Below, piece by piece: positions 17,780 to 25,929 of a stretch of 64,000 nucleotides of DNA (the first letter of the stretch is position 1; each line of letters begins with the position of its first letter). Below the pieces are notes generated by a model that had not been told where the DNA came from, searched no databases, and worked only from the letters and a program-made list of their open reading frames with translations. The DNA is from Crystallibacter degradans (GTDB lineage Bacteria > Actinomycetota > Actinomycetes > Actinomycetales > Micrococcaceae): NCBI RefSeq assembly GCF_012952295.1, contig NZ_JABBCH010000004.1, positions 62,001 through 126,000 of the forward strand, read 5' to 3'. The position numbers were made by a program, and so were the translations under genes.

Positions 17780-19702
17780 ATGTCTGAAACCACCACGTCG
17801 ACGCAGAGCGCCGTCCGCAGCGACCTTCGTAACGTCGCTATCGTTGCCCACGTTGACCACGGTAAGACCACTCTGGTGGACGCCATGCTGAAGCAGACCG
17901 GGGCATTCTCAAGCCATGGCGATGTCGAAGAGCGCGTCATGGACTCCGGTGACCTGGAGCGCGAAAAGGGTATTACCATTCTGGCGAAGAACACCACCGT
18001 GTTCTATTCCGGTCCCTCCGCCAAGGGCGAAAATGTCACCATCAACGTCATCGACACTCCCGGCCACGCCGACTTTGGTGGCGAGGTTGAGCGCGGCCTG
18101 TCCATGGTCGACGGCGTTGTGCTGCTGGTTGATGCTTCCGAGGGCCCGCTGCCGCAGACCCGCTTCGTGCTGCGCAAGGCACTGGCTGCCAAGCTGCCCG
18201 TCGTGCTTCTGGTCAACAAGACCGACCGCCCCGATGCCCGCATTGACGACGTCGTCGCCGAATCGATGGATCTGCTGCTCGGCCTCGCCTCGGACCTCTC
18301 CGACGAAGTTCCGGACCTGGACCTGGACGCCGTGCTGAACGTGCCGGTGGTCTATGCGTCCGGGAAGCTCGGACGCGCCTCGCTGGAGCAGCCCGCGGAC
18401 GGCACCGCTCCTGACAATGAAGACCTGGAGCCGCTCTTCGCGACCATCATGGAGCACATCCCGGCACCTACCTACAATCCGGCCGGTGTGCTGCAGGCAC
18501 ACGTGACCAACCTGGATGCTTCCCCGTTCCTGGGCCGCCTGGCCCTGCTGCGCATCTACAACGGCACACTGAAGAAGGGCCAGACGGTTGCCTGGGCCCG
18601 CCAGAACGGCGAGCTGAAGAACGTGCGCATTTCCGAACTGCTGGCGACCAAGGGCTTGACCCGCGTTCCGGCCGAAGAGGCGGGCCCGGGCGAAATTGTC
18701 GCCGTCGCCGGCATCGAGGAAATCACCATCGGTGAGACCCTGACGGACGCCGAGAACCCGCAGCCGCTGCCGATGATCACCGTTGATGATCCGGCCATCT
18801 CCATGACCATCGGTATCAACACTTCCCCGCTGGCCGGCAAGGTCAAGGGCGCCAAGGTCACCGCGCGCCAGGTCAAGGACCGTCTGGACAAGGAACTGAT
18901 CGGCAACGTGTCGCTCAAGGTCCTGCCGACCGAACGTCCTGATTCCTGGGAGGTCCAGGGCCGCGGCGAGCTGGCGCTGGCCATCCTGGTGGAGCAGATG
19001 CGCCGCGAGGGCTTCGAGCTCACCGTCGGCAAGCCGCAGGTGGTTACCAAGACCATCGACGGCAAGATCCATGAGCCCATGGAGCACATGACCATCGACG
19101 TACCCGAAGAGTACCTCGGCGCCGTCACCCAGTTGATGGCCGCCCGCAAGGGCCGCATGGTCAACATGGCCAACCACGGCACCGGCTGGGTCCGGATGGA
19201 ATTCATCATTCCCGCCCGCGGCCTGATCGGGTTCCGCACCCGGTTCCTGACCGAGACCCGCGGCGCCGGCATCGCCGCGTCCATCTCCGAAGGCTACGAG
19301 CCGTGGGCCGGCCCGATCGAATACCGCACCAACGGTTCCATGGTTGCAGACCGCGCCGGCGTCGTGACGCCGTTCGCCATGATCAACCTGCAGGAACGCG
19401 GTTCCTTCTTCGTTCCGCCGACCTCGGAGGTCTACGAGGGCATGATCGTGGGCGAGAACTCCCGCGCCGACGACATGGACGTGAACATCACCAAGGAAAA
19501 GAAGCTCACCAACATGCGTGCCGCTTCCTCGGACAGCTTCGAGAACCTGACCCCGCCGCGGATCCTCACCCTGGAGGAATCCCTCGAATTCGCCCGCGAG
19601 GACGAATGTGTCGAGGTCACCCCTGAATCCATCAGGATCCGCAAGCTGATTCTTGACTCCAACGAACGGGCCAAGGCAAGCCGCGCCCGCGCCAAGGCCT
19701 AA
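17780..19702 (+). CDS. typA: Translational GTPase TypA/BipA
   Basis: Ribosome-associated GTPase of the EF-G superfamily, needed for ribosome assembly and stress or cold growth. The 640-residue length is normal. G1 is AHVDHGKTT near residues 23-31, G3 is DTPGHADFGGEV, and G4 is NKTDRPDAR. The TypA-specific C-terminal domain contains ARGLIGFRTRFLTETRG. A TAGAATAT hexamer at about 17695 may be the -10 element. The stop codon TAA (19700-19702) is part of a candidate promoter for the next gene. Confidence 0.97.
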   Translation: MSETTTSTQSAVRSDLRNVAIVAHVDHGKTTLVDAMLKQTGAFSSHGDVEERVMDSGDLEREKGITILAKNTTVFYSGPSAKGENVTINVIDTPGHADFGGEVERGLSMVDGVVLLVDASEGPLPQTRFVLRKALAAKLPVVLLVNKTDRPDARIDDVVAESMDLLLGLASDLSDEVPDLDLDAVLNVPVVYASGKLGRASLEQPADGTAPDNEDLEPLFATIMEHIPAPTYNPAGVLQAHVTNLDASPFLGRLALLRIYNGTLKKGQTVAWARQNGELKNVRISELLATKGLTRVPAEEAGPGEIVAVAGIEEITIGETLTDAENPQPLPMITVDDPAISMTIGINTSPLAGKVKGAKVTARQVKDRLDKELIGNVSLKVLPTERPDSWEVQGRGELALAILVEQMRREGFELTVGKPQVVTKTIDGKIHEPMEHMTIDVPEEYLGAVTQLMAARKGRMVNMANHGTGWVRMEFIIPARGLIGFRTRFLTETRGAGIAASISEGYEPWAGPIEYRTNGSMVADRAGVVTPFAMINLQERGSFFVPPTSEVYEGMIVGENSRADDMDVNITKEKKLTNMRAASSDSFENLTPPRILTLEESLEFAREDECVEVTPESIRIRKLILDSNERAKASRARAKA

Positions 19703-19705
19703 ACT
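19700..19705 (+). promoter_or_regulatory. -10 hexamer of a candidate leaderless promoter
   Basis: TAAACT sits exactly 6 nt before the ATG at 19712 and shares its TAA with the typA stop codon. The expected transcription start coincides with the start codon. Confidence 0.45.
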
Positions 19706-19711
19706 GGTCCT

Positions 19712-20203
19712 ATGACTGAACAGAGGCAACCCACGGACTATGGAAGTGGGTTGCCTCCGGCTTTTAAATCCCCAGATGCCCAAGGCTCGGTGTCAAGAGT
19801 ACGACGCCGGCAACATCCGTTGGCAGGGTGGGGCACCGCCGTCGTTGGTGGCGTTATCGCCGCCGCGCTGGGCACCAATCTCCACGGTCAGATTGCCTAC
19901 GCAGGGGACCAGGTTTACCCGTGGGGAGCGGTCCTGGCGCTGGTTTTCGCTTTCGCGGTGATGGTCTGGGTTGGCATGCGGGCGAACAATGTCCTGGCCA
20001 CGGGCCTGACCGGCATGGTGACCTACCTGCTGGTGGGCATCATGGCCACCAGTGTCTTCGGCGATCCGCTCATCGTTACCGAGACCACGGCCGAGATTCA
20101 GCTGGGCATCGAACTCGCCGGAAAGATCTGGATGATCGGGCTGGCAGTCGCCGTCGTGCTGGCCATCATGGCCGCCGCCTGGGCGCTCAAGCCGCGGCGC
20201 TAG
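19712..20203 (+). CDS. Small four-helix membrane protein
   Basis: A 163-residue protein with a charged cytoplasmic N-terminus (about 35 residues). Four hydrophobic segments follow: GWGTAVVGGVIAAALGTNL, AVLALVFAFAVMVWVGM, LATGLTGMVTYLLVGIMA and GLAVAVVLAIMAAAWAL. I do not recognise a family. It begins 9 bases after typA. The 3' end overlaps by 4 bases the stop of the convergent regulator gene. Confidence 0.8.
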   Translation: MTEQRQPTDYGSGLPPAFKSPDAQGSVSRVRRRQHPLAGWGTAVVGGVIAAALGTNLHGQIAYAGDQVYPWGAVLALVFAFAVMVWVGMRANNVLATGLTGMVTYLLVGIMATSVFGDPLIVTETTAEIQLGIELAGKIWMIGLAVAVVLAIMAAAWALKPRR

Positions 20204-20694
20204 TTGGCTGTGCGGTCCACGTGGTGGGCGAGGAAGATCGACGTCGCGGTGCCGTCCTCATCCGCCGGCCGGCGGGCATAGTCTTCCAGCACGGCGCGGA
20301 TCTTGTCCATCATTTCCTTGCGGTTGGCATCATTGAGCTTGATGCCCATTCTGGTGGTTTCAATCTCGTCCGGGGCGAGCCCGTCGATCTCCTGCAGGAA
20401 CGTCTCGACCAGGACGGGTGCGGCGTCGGGCATTTTGGCGCCCCAGGACATCCGGGTAGCCCGATAAGGAACTTCCTTGGCCCCGCGGTTGCCCTTGCGC
20501 GGTTCTTCAGCCTCGAGGAACCCGGTGTTGAGCAGGGTCCGCACGTGGTGCAGCGAGGTGGCCGGATTCATTTCCAGCAGTTCCGCGATCTCCTTATTGG
20601 TCCGCGAGCGGTGCAGGCAGAGTCGCAGTATGCGGAGGCGGACAGGGGAGCTGAGCGCGCGTCCGGTAGCTTGAAGGTCCTGGTCCGTTGGCAT
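20200..20694 (-). CDS. ArsR-like winged-helix transcriptional regulator
   Basis: A DNA-binding protein of about 164 residues. The N-terminal helix-turn-helix reads GRALSSPVRLRILRLCLHRS, then RTNKEIAELLEMNPATSLHH with recognition helix and VRTLLNTGFLEAEEP wing, typical of ArsR/HTH_20 proteins. The C-terminal half (ETFLQEIDGLAPDEIETTRM) is a likely dimer or effector part. I place the start at 20694 (MPTDQDLQ) because the alternative start at 20739 lies inside a palindrome that looks like the operator. Confidence 0.85.
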   Translation of the reverse strand: MPTDQDLQATGRALSSPVRLRILRLCLHRSRTNKEIAELLEMNPATSLHHVRTLLNTGFLEAEEPRKGNRGAKEVPYRATRMSWGAKMPDAAPVLVETFLQEIDGLAPDEIETTRMGIKLNDANRKEMMDKIRAVLEDYARRPADEDGTATSIFLAHHVDRTAN

Positions 20695-20722
20695 GTACCC
20701 AGCATACGTGAGGCAGCACCGA

Positions 20723-20742
20723 TGATTGATGTTTCTCAATCA
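20723..20742. promoter_or_regulatory. Palindromic operator candidate upstream of the winged-helix regulator
   Basis: TGATTGA (20723-20729) and TCAATCA (20736-20742) form a perfect 7-bp inverted repeat with a 6-bp centre. It lies about 30-50 bases before the regulator start, which fits autoregulation. Confidence 0.55.
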
Positions 20743-20767
20743 CAAATATGGACTTCGGGCGTAACAG

Positions 20768-21010
20768 CTAGGGGGCCGGCTGGCGAGGTGCTCTCGGCGC
20801 CGGGGGAGGAGGCACTTCCTTCGCGGCCTCGACCCGGTCCAGCGGGACCACAACGTCGCCCCGGCGCGTGCGGACCGTGCACTCGGTGGCGTCGAGGCTG
20901 ACCAGGTAGCCCAGCGCGTCCGTGACGCCGTCGTCAATGCGGTAGCGTACCACTACCCTGGTCCCGGGCGCTGCTCCTCGCAGGAAGTCCAATGGCGTAG
21001 CCGATCTCAC
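20768..21010 (-). CDS. Conserved small protein resembling the N-terminal module of actinobacterial GNAT proteins
   Basis: An 80-residue frame from GTG 21010. The core, RVVVRYRIDDGVTDALGYLV then ATECTVRTRRGDVVVPLDRV, is an all-beta module I recall at the N-terminus of GNAT-family proteins encoded beside fdxA in other actinobacteria; here it stands alone with a Pro-rich tail. It is divergent from the fdxA gene. The start is uncertain because the purine-rich GAAGGG abuts the GTG. Confidence 0.6.
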   Translation of the reverse strand: MRSATPLDFLRGAAPGTRVVVRYRIDDGVTDALGYLVSLDATECTVRTRRGDVVVPLDRVEAAKEVPPPPAPRAPRQPAP

Positions 21011-21101
21011 CCCTTCATAGTACGTGTGACATCGGCCGCTGTTAGATAATGGACCAAGCGATACCCTTGGTGGTAGCTGACAACGAAAGGTGCTCAAGGA
21101 C

Positions 21102-21425
21102 GTGACGTATGTAATCGCACAGCCGTGCGTGGATGTCAAAGACAAGGCGTGCATTGAAGAATGCCCGGTGGACTGCATCTACGAAGGCGAGCGTTCTCTC
21201 TACATTCACCCCGACGAGTGTGTGGACTGCGGCGCTTGTGAACCCGTGTGTCCGGTCGAGGCCATTTATTACGAAGATGACACCCCCGAGCAGTGGGCCG
21301 AGTACTACAAGGCCAACGTGGAGTTCTTCGACGATCTCGGCTCCCCGGGCGGTGCCGCCAAGATCGGCAACACGCACAAGGACCACCCGATCATCGCCGT
21401 GCTTCCTCCCCAGAACCAAGAGTAG
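21102..21425 (+). CDS. fdxA: Seven-iron ferredoxin FdxA
   Basis: A 107-residue soluble electron carrier. The N-terminal cluster ligands are spaced as in 7Fe ferredoxins: Cys in QPCVDVKDKACIEECPVD, then ECVDCGACEPVCPVEAIYY for the [4Fe-4S] site. The C-terminal part EQWAEYYKANVEFFDDLGSP is typical of actinobacterial FdxA. GTG 21102 gives the family's start MTYVIAQPC. The gene is followed 2 bases later by dapC, an order also known in mycobacteria. Confidence 0.95.
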   Translation: MTYVIAQPCVDVKDKACIEECPVDCIYEGERSLYIHPDECVDCGACEPVCPVEAIYYEDDTPEQWAEYYKANVEFFDDLGSPGGAAKIGNTHKDHPIIAVLPPQNQE

Positions 21426-21427
21426 GC

Positions 21428-22555
21428 ATGGAAGGTTTTGGTCTGCGCCTGCCCGAGTACCCATGGAACGCGATGCAGCCTTATCTCGAAAAGGCCTCGC
21501 TTCATCCGGACGGGGCAGTTAATCTCTCTATCGGTACGCCGGTAGATCCCACGCCGGCCGTGGTGCAGGAGGCACTGAAGGCGGCTTCTGACGCGCCGGG
21601 CTATCCCACCACGCACGGTACACCGGCGCTGCGTGAGGCCATCGCGGACTGGTTTGCCAGCCGCCGCAACGTTTCCGGTCTGGATCCAGCGGCCATCATG
21701 CCCACCGTCGGCTCTAAGGAACTGGTGGCGTGGCTGCCGCTGCTGCTCGGCCTGGGAAAGAACGACGTCGTGGTGCGGCCCGTGGTGGCCTACCCGACTT
21801 ACGACATCGGTGCGCTGCTGGCAGGCGCTACCCCTGTTGCCGCAGACAATCTGGATGACCTTGAGCCCGACGTCCGCCGGCGGGTCAAGCTCGTCTGGGT
21901 GAACTCGCCCGGCAACCCCACCGGCATCGTCCGGAACCGCGGATCGCTGCGCGAAATCGTGGACCAGGCGCGTACTCTCGGCGCGGTCGTCGCGTCGGAC
22001 GAATGCTACGCCGAACTGGGCTGGGGCCAGTGGGATCCGGCACGCGGCGGGGAAACCGTTCCCAGCGTGCTGGATCCGCAGGTGGCCCAGGGCAGCCATG
22101 AGGGACTTTTAAGCATCTACTCGCTCAGCAAGCAGTCGAACCTGGCCGGCTACCGGGCAGCGTTCGTTGCGGGCGATCCGGTGCTGATGCCGAACCTGAT
22201 CAACAGCCGCAAGCATGCCGGCATGATCGTCCCGTATCCCATCCAGGAAGCGATGCGCAGCGCGTTGGCGGACAACGGCCACGTACAGGCGCAGAAAGAT
22301 CTGTACCGCGGCCGCCGCGAACGCTTGCTGCCGGCGCTGCAGAAATTCGGCATCGAGATCCAGCATTCGGAGGCCGGGCTGTATCTCTGGGGAACCGCGG
22401 GCGAAGATACCTGGACCACGGTGGACCGCCTGGCCCAGCTTGGCGTCGTCGTCGGGCCCGGCGTCTTCTACGGCGAACAGGGCAAGGGCTTCATCCGGGT
22501 TGCGTTGACCGGAAGTGATGAACGGATCGACGCCGCCGTCGAGCGGCTGAGCTGA
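21428..22555 (+). CDS. dapC: Succinyldiaminopimelate transaminase DapC
   Basis: PLP-dependent aminotransferase (class I/II) for N-succinyl-2-amino-6-ketopimelate in the succinylase route to DAP and lysine. The 375 residues include the substrate part LSIGTPVDPTP, the NSPGNPTGIV motif, SDECYAELGW, and the Schiff-base lysine in SIYSLSKQSNLAGYR. It is distinguished from generic aminotransferases by its fdxA neighbour and by dapD and dapE nearby. Confidence 0.92.
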   Translation: MEGFGLRLPEYPWNAMQPYLEKASLHPDGAVNLSIGTPVDPTPAVVQEALKAASDAPGYPTTHGTPALREAIADWFASRRNVSGLDPAAIMPTVGSKELVAWLPLLLGLGKNDVVVRPVVAYPTYDIGALLAGATPVAADNLDDLEPDVRRRVKLVWVNSPGNPTGIVRNRGSLREIVDQARTLGAVVASDECYAELGWGQWDPARGGETVPSVLDPQVAQGSHEGLLSIYSLSKQSNLAGYRAAFVAGDPVLMPNLINSRKHAGMIVPYPIQEAMRSALADNGHVQAQKDLYRGRRERLLPALQKFGIEIQHSEAGLYLWGTAGEDTWTTVDRLAQLGVVVGPGVFYGEQGKGFIRVALTGSDERIDAAVERLS

Positions 22556-22613
22556 TCCGACGTGACTTGCGCCGTCAGGCAAGCACAAATCCGGGCCTCT
22601 GTTGCCTGCGTTA

Positions 22614-22630
22614 GTGACCAAAAAGTGACC
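22614..22630. promoter_or_regulatory. Directly repeated GTGACC motif upstream of gltA
   Basis: GTGACC occurs twice, separated by AAAAA, at about 22614-22630 in the 193-bp dapC-gltA interval. A small hairpin (GGGTA/TACCC) follows near 22660-22676. A regulator site for the citrate synthase gene is possible; no known factor is assigned. Confidence 0.35.
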
Positions 22631-22748
22631 GTACGATTAGTTATCCCGGGCACTATGCGGGTAGCGTTTTACCCGAGTATGCATACCTTCGGCGCCCCGA
22701 TACCGCCGTGTGTGCGCTAGTTTCCATACACCTCCTGAAGGGGACTCA

Positions 22749-24032
22749 ATGACTGAGCAATCCGGTGCTACCCTGCATTACGATGGCGGCGAACTCGACC
22801 TCCCGCGGCTCAAAGCGGCCGAAGGCAATGACGGCTACGACGTTTCGAAGCTGCTGAAGCAGACCGGTGCCGTCACCTTTGACCCCGGTTTCATGAACAC
22901 CGCGGCCACCACTTCGGCGATCACCTACATTGACGGCGATGCGGGCATCCTGCGCTACCGCGGTTACCCCATTGACCAGCTGGCCGAGAACTCGAGCTTC
23001 CTCGAAGTTTCCTACCTGCTGATCTACGGCAACCTGCCCACCCCTTCCGAACTGGAAAACTTCGACCAGCGCATCCGCCGCCACACCCTGCTGCACGAAG
23101 AGCTCAAGGGCTTCTTCGGCGGCTTCCCGCGTGACGCGCATCCGATGCCGGTGCTTTCCTCGGCCGTTTCCGCGCTGTCCACGTTCTACCAGGACTCCCT
23201 GGACCCGTTCGATGACGAGCAGGTGGAATTGTCCACCATCCGCCTGATGGCCAAGATGCCTGTGATCGCGGCCTATGCGCACAAGAAGTCCATCGGCCAG
23301 GCGCTGCTGTACCCGGACAACTCCATGAATCTGGTGGAGAACTTCATGCGGCTGAGCTTCGGGCTTCCGGCCGAGCCGTATGAATTGGACCCCACCATGG
23401 CCAAGGCGCTGGATCTGCTGCTGATCCTGCATGCGGACCACGAGCAGAACTGCTCGACCTCCACGGTACGTTTGGTTGGCAGCTCGAACGCGAATATGTT
23501 CGCCTCCGTCTCCGCCGGCATCAACGCCCTCTTCGGCCCGCTCCATGGCGGCGCCAACGAGGCCGTCCTCAATATGCTGCGCCAGATCCAGTCCTCCGGC
23601 ATGCAGCCCGAGGACTTCATGGAGAAGGTCAAGAACAAGGAAGCCGGCGTCCGGCTGATGGGCTTCGGCCACCGGGTCTACAAGAACTACGACCCGCGCG
23701 CCAGGATCGTGAAGGCAACCGCCCACGAGATCCTCAGCAAGCTCGGCGGCAACGACGAACTGTTGGACATCGCCATGCGGCTGGAAGAAAAGGCCCTGGC
23801 CGATGACTACTTCATTGAGCGCAAGCTGTACCCGAACGTGGACTTCTACACCGGACTGATTTACAAGGCCATGGGCTTCCCGGAGAAGATGTTCACGGTC
23901 CTGTTCGCCATCGGCCGCCTGCCGGGCTGGATTGCCCAGTGGCGCGAAATGATGAAGGACCCGCAAACCAAGATCGGCCGTCCGCGCCAGCTCTACACGG
24001 GCGAGGGCGAGCGGCAGTACCCCATGCGCTAA
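22749..24032 (+). CDS. gltA: Citrate synthase
   Basis: Type II citrate synthase that condenses oxaloacetate with acetyl-CoA. The 427-residue protein carries the catalytic His regions HADHEQNCSTSTVR and GPLHGGANEAVLNML, and the active-site segment MGFGHRVYKNYDPRA with the Arg/Asp ligands. The ATG at 22749 follows GAAGGGGA and matches family length; an earlier in-frame start at 22710 would add 13 unconserved residues. A strong terminator follows. Confidence 0.96.
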   Translation: MTEQSGATLHYDGGELDLPRLKAAEGNDGYDVSKLLKQTGAVTFDPGFMNTAATTSAITYIDGDAGILRYRGYPIDQLAENSSFLEVSYLLIYGNLPTPSELENFDQRIRRHTLLHEELKGFFGGFPRDAHPMPVLSSAVSALSTFYQDSLDPFDDEQVELSTIRLMAKMPVIAAYAHKKSIGQALLYPDNSMNLVENFMRLSFGLPAEPYELDPTMAKALDLLLILHADHEQNCSTSTVRLVGSSNANMFASVSAGINALFGPLHGGANEAVLNMLRQIQSSGMQPEDFMEKVKNKEAGVRLMGFGHRVYKNYDPRARIVKATAHEILSKLGGNDELLDIAMRLEEKALADDYFIERKLYPNVDFYTGLIYKAMGFPEKMFTVLFAIGRLPGWIAQWREMMKDPQTKIGRPRQLYTGEGERQYPMR

Positions 24033-24046
24033 CGGGCAGTTGCGCC

Positions 24047-24085
24047 AAGGGCCAGGGCTCCGGACTTCCGGGGCCCTGGCCCTTT
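24047..24085 (+). terminator. gltA intrinsic terminator
   Basis: AAGGGCCAGGGCTCC pairs with GGGGCCCTGGCCCTT around a short loop, and the stem is followed by TAACGCTTG. The stem of about 14 bp begins 14 bases after the stop codon. Confidence 0.85.
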
Positions 24086-24117
24086 AACGCTTGTATTACG
24101 GCTTAGTGCTTAGACAA

Positions 24118-24160
24118 CGACGGCGGCAGTCCTCCTTGCGCTGGGAGGCTGCCGCCGTCG
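24118..24160 (-). terminator. galE terminator hairpin
   Basis: CGACGGCGGCAG (24118-24129) pairs with CTGCCGCCGTCG (24149-24160). Inner CCTCC/GGAGG pairs continue across a one-base bulge. It lies just beyond the galE stop on the minus strand. Confidence 0.7.
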
Positions 24161-24172
24161 TCGTTGTTGGCT

Positions 24173-25186
24173 TTAGACGGCGTAGCCGTTGGGGTTGTTC
24201 TTCTGCCAGCGCCAGTGGTCTTCGCACATCGTCTCCAGCGTCCGGTGCGCCGACCAGCCCAGTTCCGCCAAGGCAGCGGAAGCGTCGGCGTAGCTGATGG
24301 CGGCATCGCCGGGCCGGCGGTCGGTGAGCTCGTAGGGAATCTCGAAGCCGGCGGCTTTGCCGAACGCCGAGAGGACCTCCAGGACCGACGAGCCGCGGCC
24401 GGTGCCCAGGTTCCACCGGCGTACGCCCGGCCTGCCGGCAATGAAGTCCAATGCCGCCAGGTGCCCTGAGGCCAAGTCCATCACGTGGATGTAGTCGCGC
24501 ACGCCCGTGCCGTCCGGCGTCGGATAGTCGCTGCCGAAGACACGGACCTTGTCGCGGCGGCCCACCGCAACCTGCGCAACGAATGGCAGCAGGTTGTTCG
24601 GGACGCCCGTGGGATCCTCGCCGATCCGGCCGGACTGGTGGGCGCCCACGGGATTGAAGTAACGCAGCAGCGCAACGTGCCAGCGATCGTCCGAGGCGCC
24701 GAGGTCGGAGAGGATGTCCTCGATCTGTTCCTTGGTCCGGCCGTAGGGGTTGGTGGCATCCAGCGGCATCTTCTCCGTCAGCGGCACCTCGTCGGAGTTC
24801 CCGTAGACGGTGGCGGATGAGCTGAAAACGATGGTGCGGACGTTATGCGCTTCCATGGTGCGCAGCAGGTTGAGCGTGCCTCCGACGTTGTTGTGGTAGT
24901 AATGCAGCGGCTGGTCCACGGATTCGCCCACCGCCTTAAGGCCGGCGAAATGGATCACCGCGTCGACGCGCGCGGCATCGAAGACTTCGCCGAGTCTGAC
25001 CTCATCGAGAAGATCCGCCTTATGGAACGCGACCTTCCGCCCGGCCAGCTCCTGCACGCGGCGCAGCGATTCCTCGCTGGAGTTGGCCAGATTATCCACG
25101 ACGACCACGTCATGTCCCGCCTCAAGCAAGGCCAATGTTGTATGCGAGCCAATGTAGCCGGTGCCTCCGGTGACCAGTATCTTCAT
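24173..25186 (-). CDS. galE: UDP-glucose 4-epimerase
   Basis: A short-chain dehydrogenase-fold enzyme (337 residues) that interconverts UDP-glucose and UDP-galactose. The N-terminal NAD site is VTGGTGYIGSHTTLALLEAG, and the catalytic Ser/Tyr-Lys region reads FSSSATVYG...NPYGRTKEQIED. The sugar-nucleotide segment RYFNPVGAHQSG is present. The gene is convergent with gltA and has a TAGGCT hexamer 7 nt before the ATG. Confidence 0.95.
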   Translation of the reverse strand: MKILVTGGTGYIGSHTTLALLEAGHDVVVVDNLANSSEESLRRVQELAGRKVAFHKADLLDEVRLGEVFDAARVDAVIHFAGLKAVGESVDQPLHYYHNNVGGTLNLLRTMEAHNVRTIVFSSSATVYGNSDEVPLTEKMPLDATNPYGRTKEQIEDILSDLGASDDRWHVALLRYFNPVGAHQSGRIGEDPTGVPNNLLPFVAQVAVGRRDKVRVFGSDYPTPDGTGVRDYIHVMDLASGHLAALDFIAGRPGVRRWNLGTGRGSSVLEVLSAFGKAAGFEIPYELTDRRPGDAAISYADASAALAELGWSAHRTLETMCEDHWRWQKNNPNGYAV

Positions 25187-25193
25187 AGCACCA

Positions 25194-25199
25194 AGCCTA
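25194..25199 (-). promoter_or_regulatory. galE leaderless -10 hexamer candidate
   Basis: TAGGCT on the minus strand ends 7 nt before the galE ATG, and no Shine-Dalgarno is seen. Confidence 0.45.
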
Positions 25200-25293
25200 G
25201 TAGCTGATGCCTTATGCGCTGATATTTTGCGGTGGTCGCCTGCCTCACCACGGTCTAGAGTGGATCTAGGACGGTTCGAAAGGATCTTGGTCT

Positions 25294-25905
25294 ATGCATC
25301 ACACCGGCGGGCCCGGGTGGCGGATAACAACCGACACCTCGGCGCATTTGCTTCTGGCCTTGTACCTGCATGATGTGGCCGGTCTGGACGGCGCAGGCTT
25401 GCCTGCCGTGTGCGGCGCTGATCCACCGGTCAGGAAAGCCGATCCGCGCCAGCTGACCTCGCATGTCGGCGGTACGCGGGCGTTGCGGCAGGAGTGGGAG
25501 CAATGGTGGTCGCTCCTGATCGCGGAGGACCAGGCCGCGGCTGATGCTTTGGTACCTCCTGCCTTCCCGGCCTTCGACGCCAGCCCTGCGCTGCAGAAGC
25601 TGCTGCAGGCGCACTTCGGGGCGGCGATGAGCTGGTCCAGTGAACGTGTGGCGGATTACCGCCAACTGGCCGAGGAGCGCGAAGCCAGCGGTAAGACCAA
25701 ACTGGTCGGGCAGATGGTGCAGGACCGGGAAATGGAGCTGGGACGCGACGCCCGTGGCTTCGAGCTCAAGTTAGTCGAGTTGCCGCTGCGGGAACGCCGC
25801 GCCTGGTTTGTGGAACCGGACAAGGTTCTCCTGAACCAGTATCTGATCGATGACGAGGGGTCGTACCGGAGCTTTATCCAGCCGATCGTGGAACTGCTCG
25901 TCTAG
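25294..25905 (+). CDS. Hypothetical protein (203 aa)
   Basis: No family is recognised. The predicted protein is soluble, begins MHHTGGPGWRITTDTSAHLL and has a conspicuous WEQWWSLLIAEDQAAADALV segment. The C-terminal half has balanced charge and the patterned stretch WFVEPDKVLLNQYLIDDEGS. GAAAGGA precedes the ATG, supporting translation. It is divergent from galE and ends 24 bases from the convergent lysozyme-like gene. Confidence 0.7.
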   Translation: MHHTGGPGWRITTDTSAHLLLALYLHDVAGLDGAGLPAVCGADPPVRKADPRQLTSHVGGTRALRQEWEQWWSLLIAEDQAAADALVPPAFPAFDASPALQKLLQAHFGAAMSWSSERVADYRQLAEEREASGKTKLVGQMVQDREMELGRDARGFELKLVELPLRERRAWFVEPDKVLLNQYLIDDEGSYRSFIQPIVELLV

Positions 25906-25929
25906 TTAGAGCTGCCGCCGCAGGCCGGT

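Noticed and set aside
17909-19783. 624-codon antisense frame opposite typA
   Set aside because: High-GC genes routinely leave long open frames on the opposite strand; the composition is Gly/Asp/His-rich and has no family motif, and typA is certain.
22746-23966. 406-codon antisense frame opposite gltA
   Set aside because: Shadow frame; no motifs, and citrate synthase motifs are complete on the + strand.
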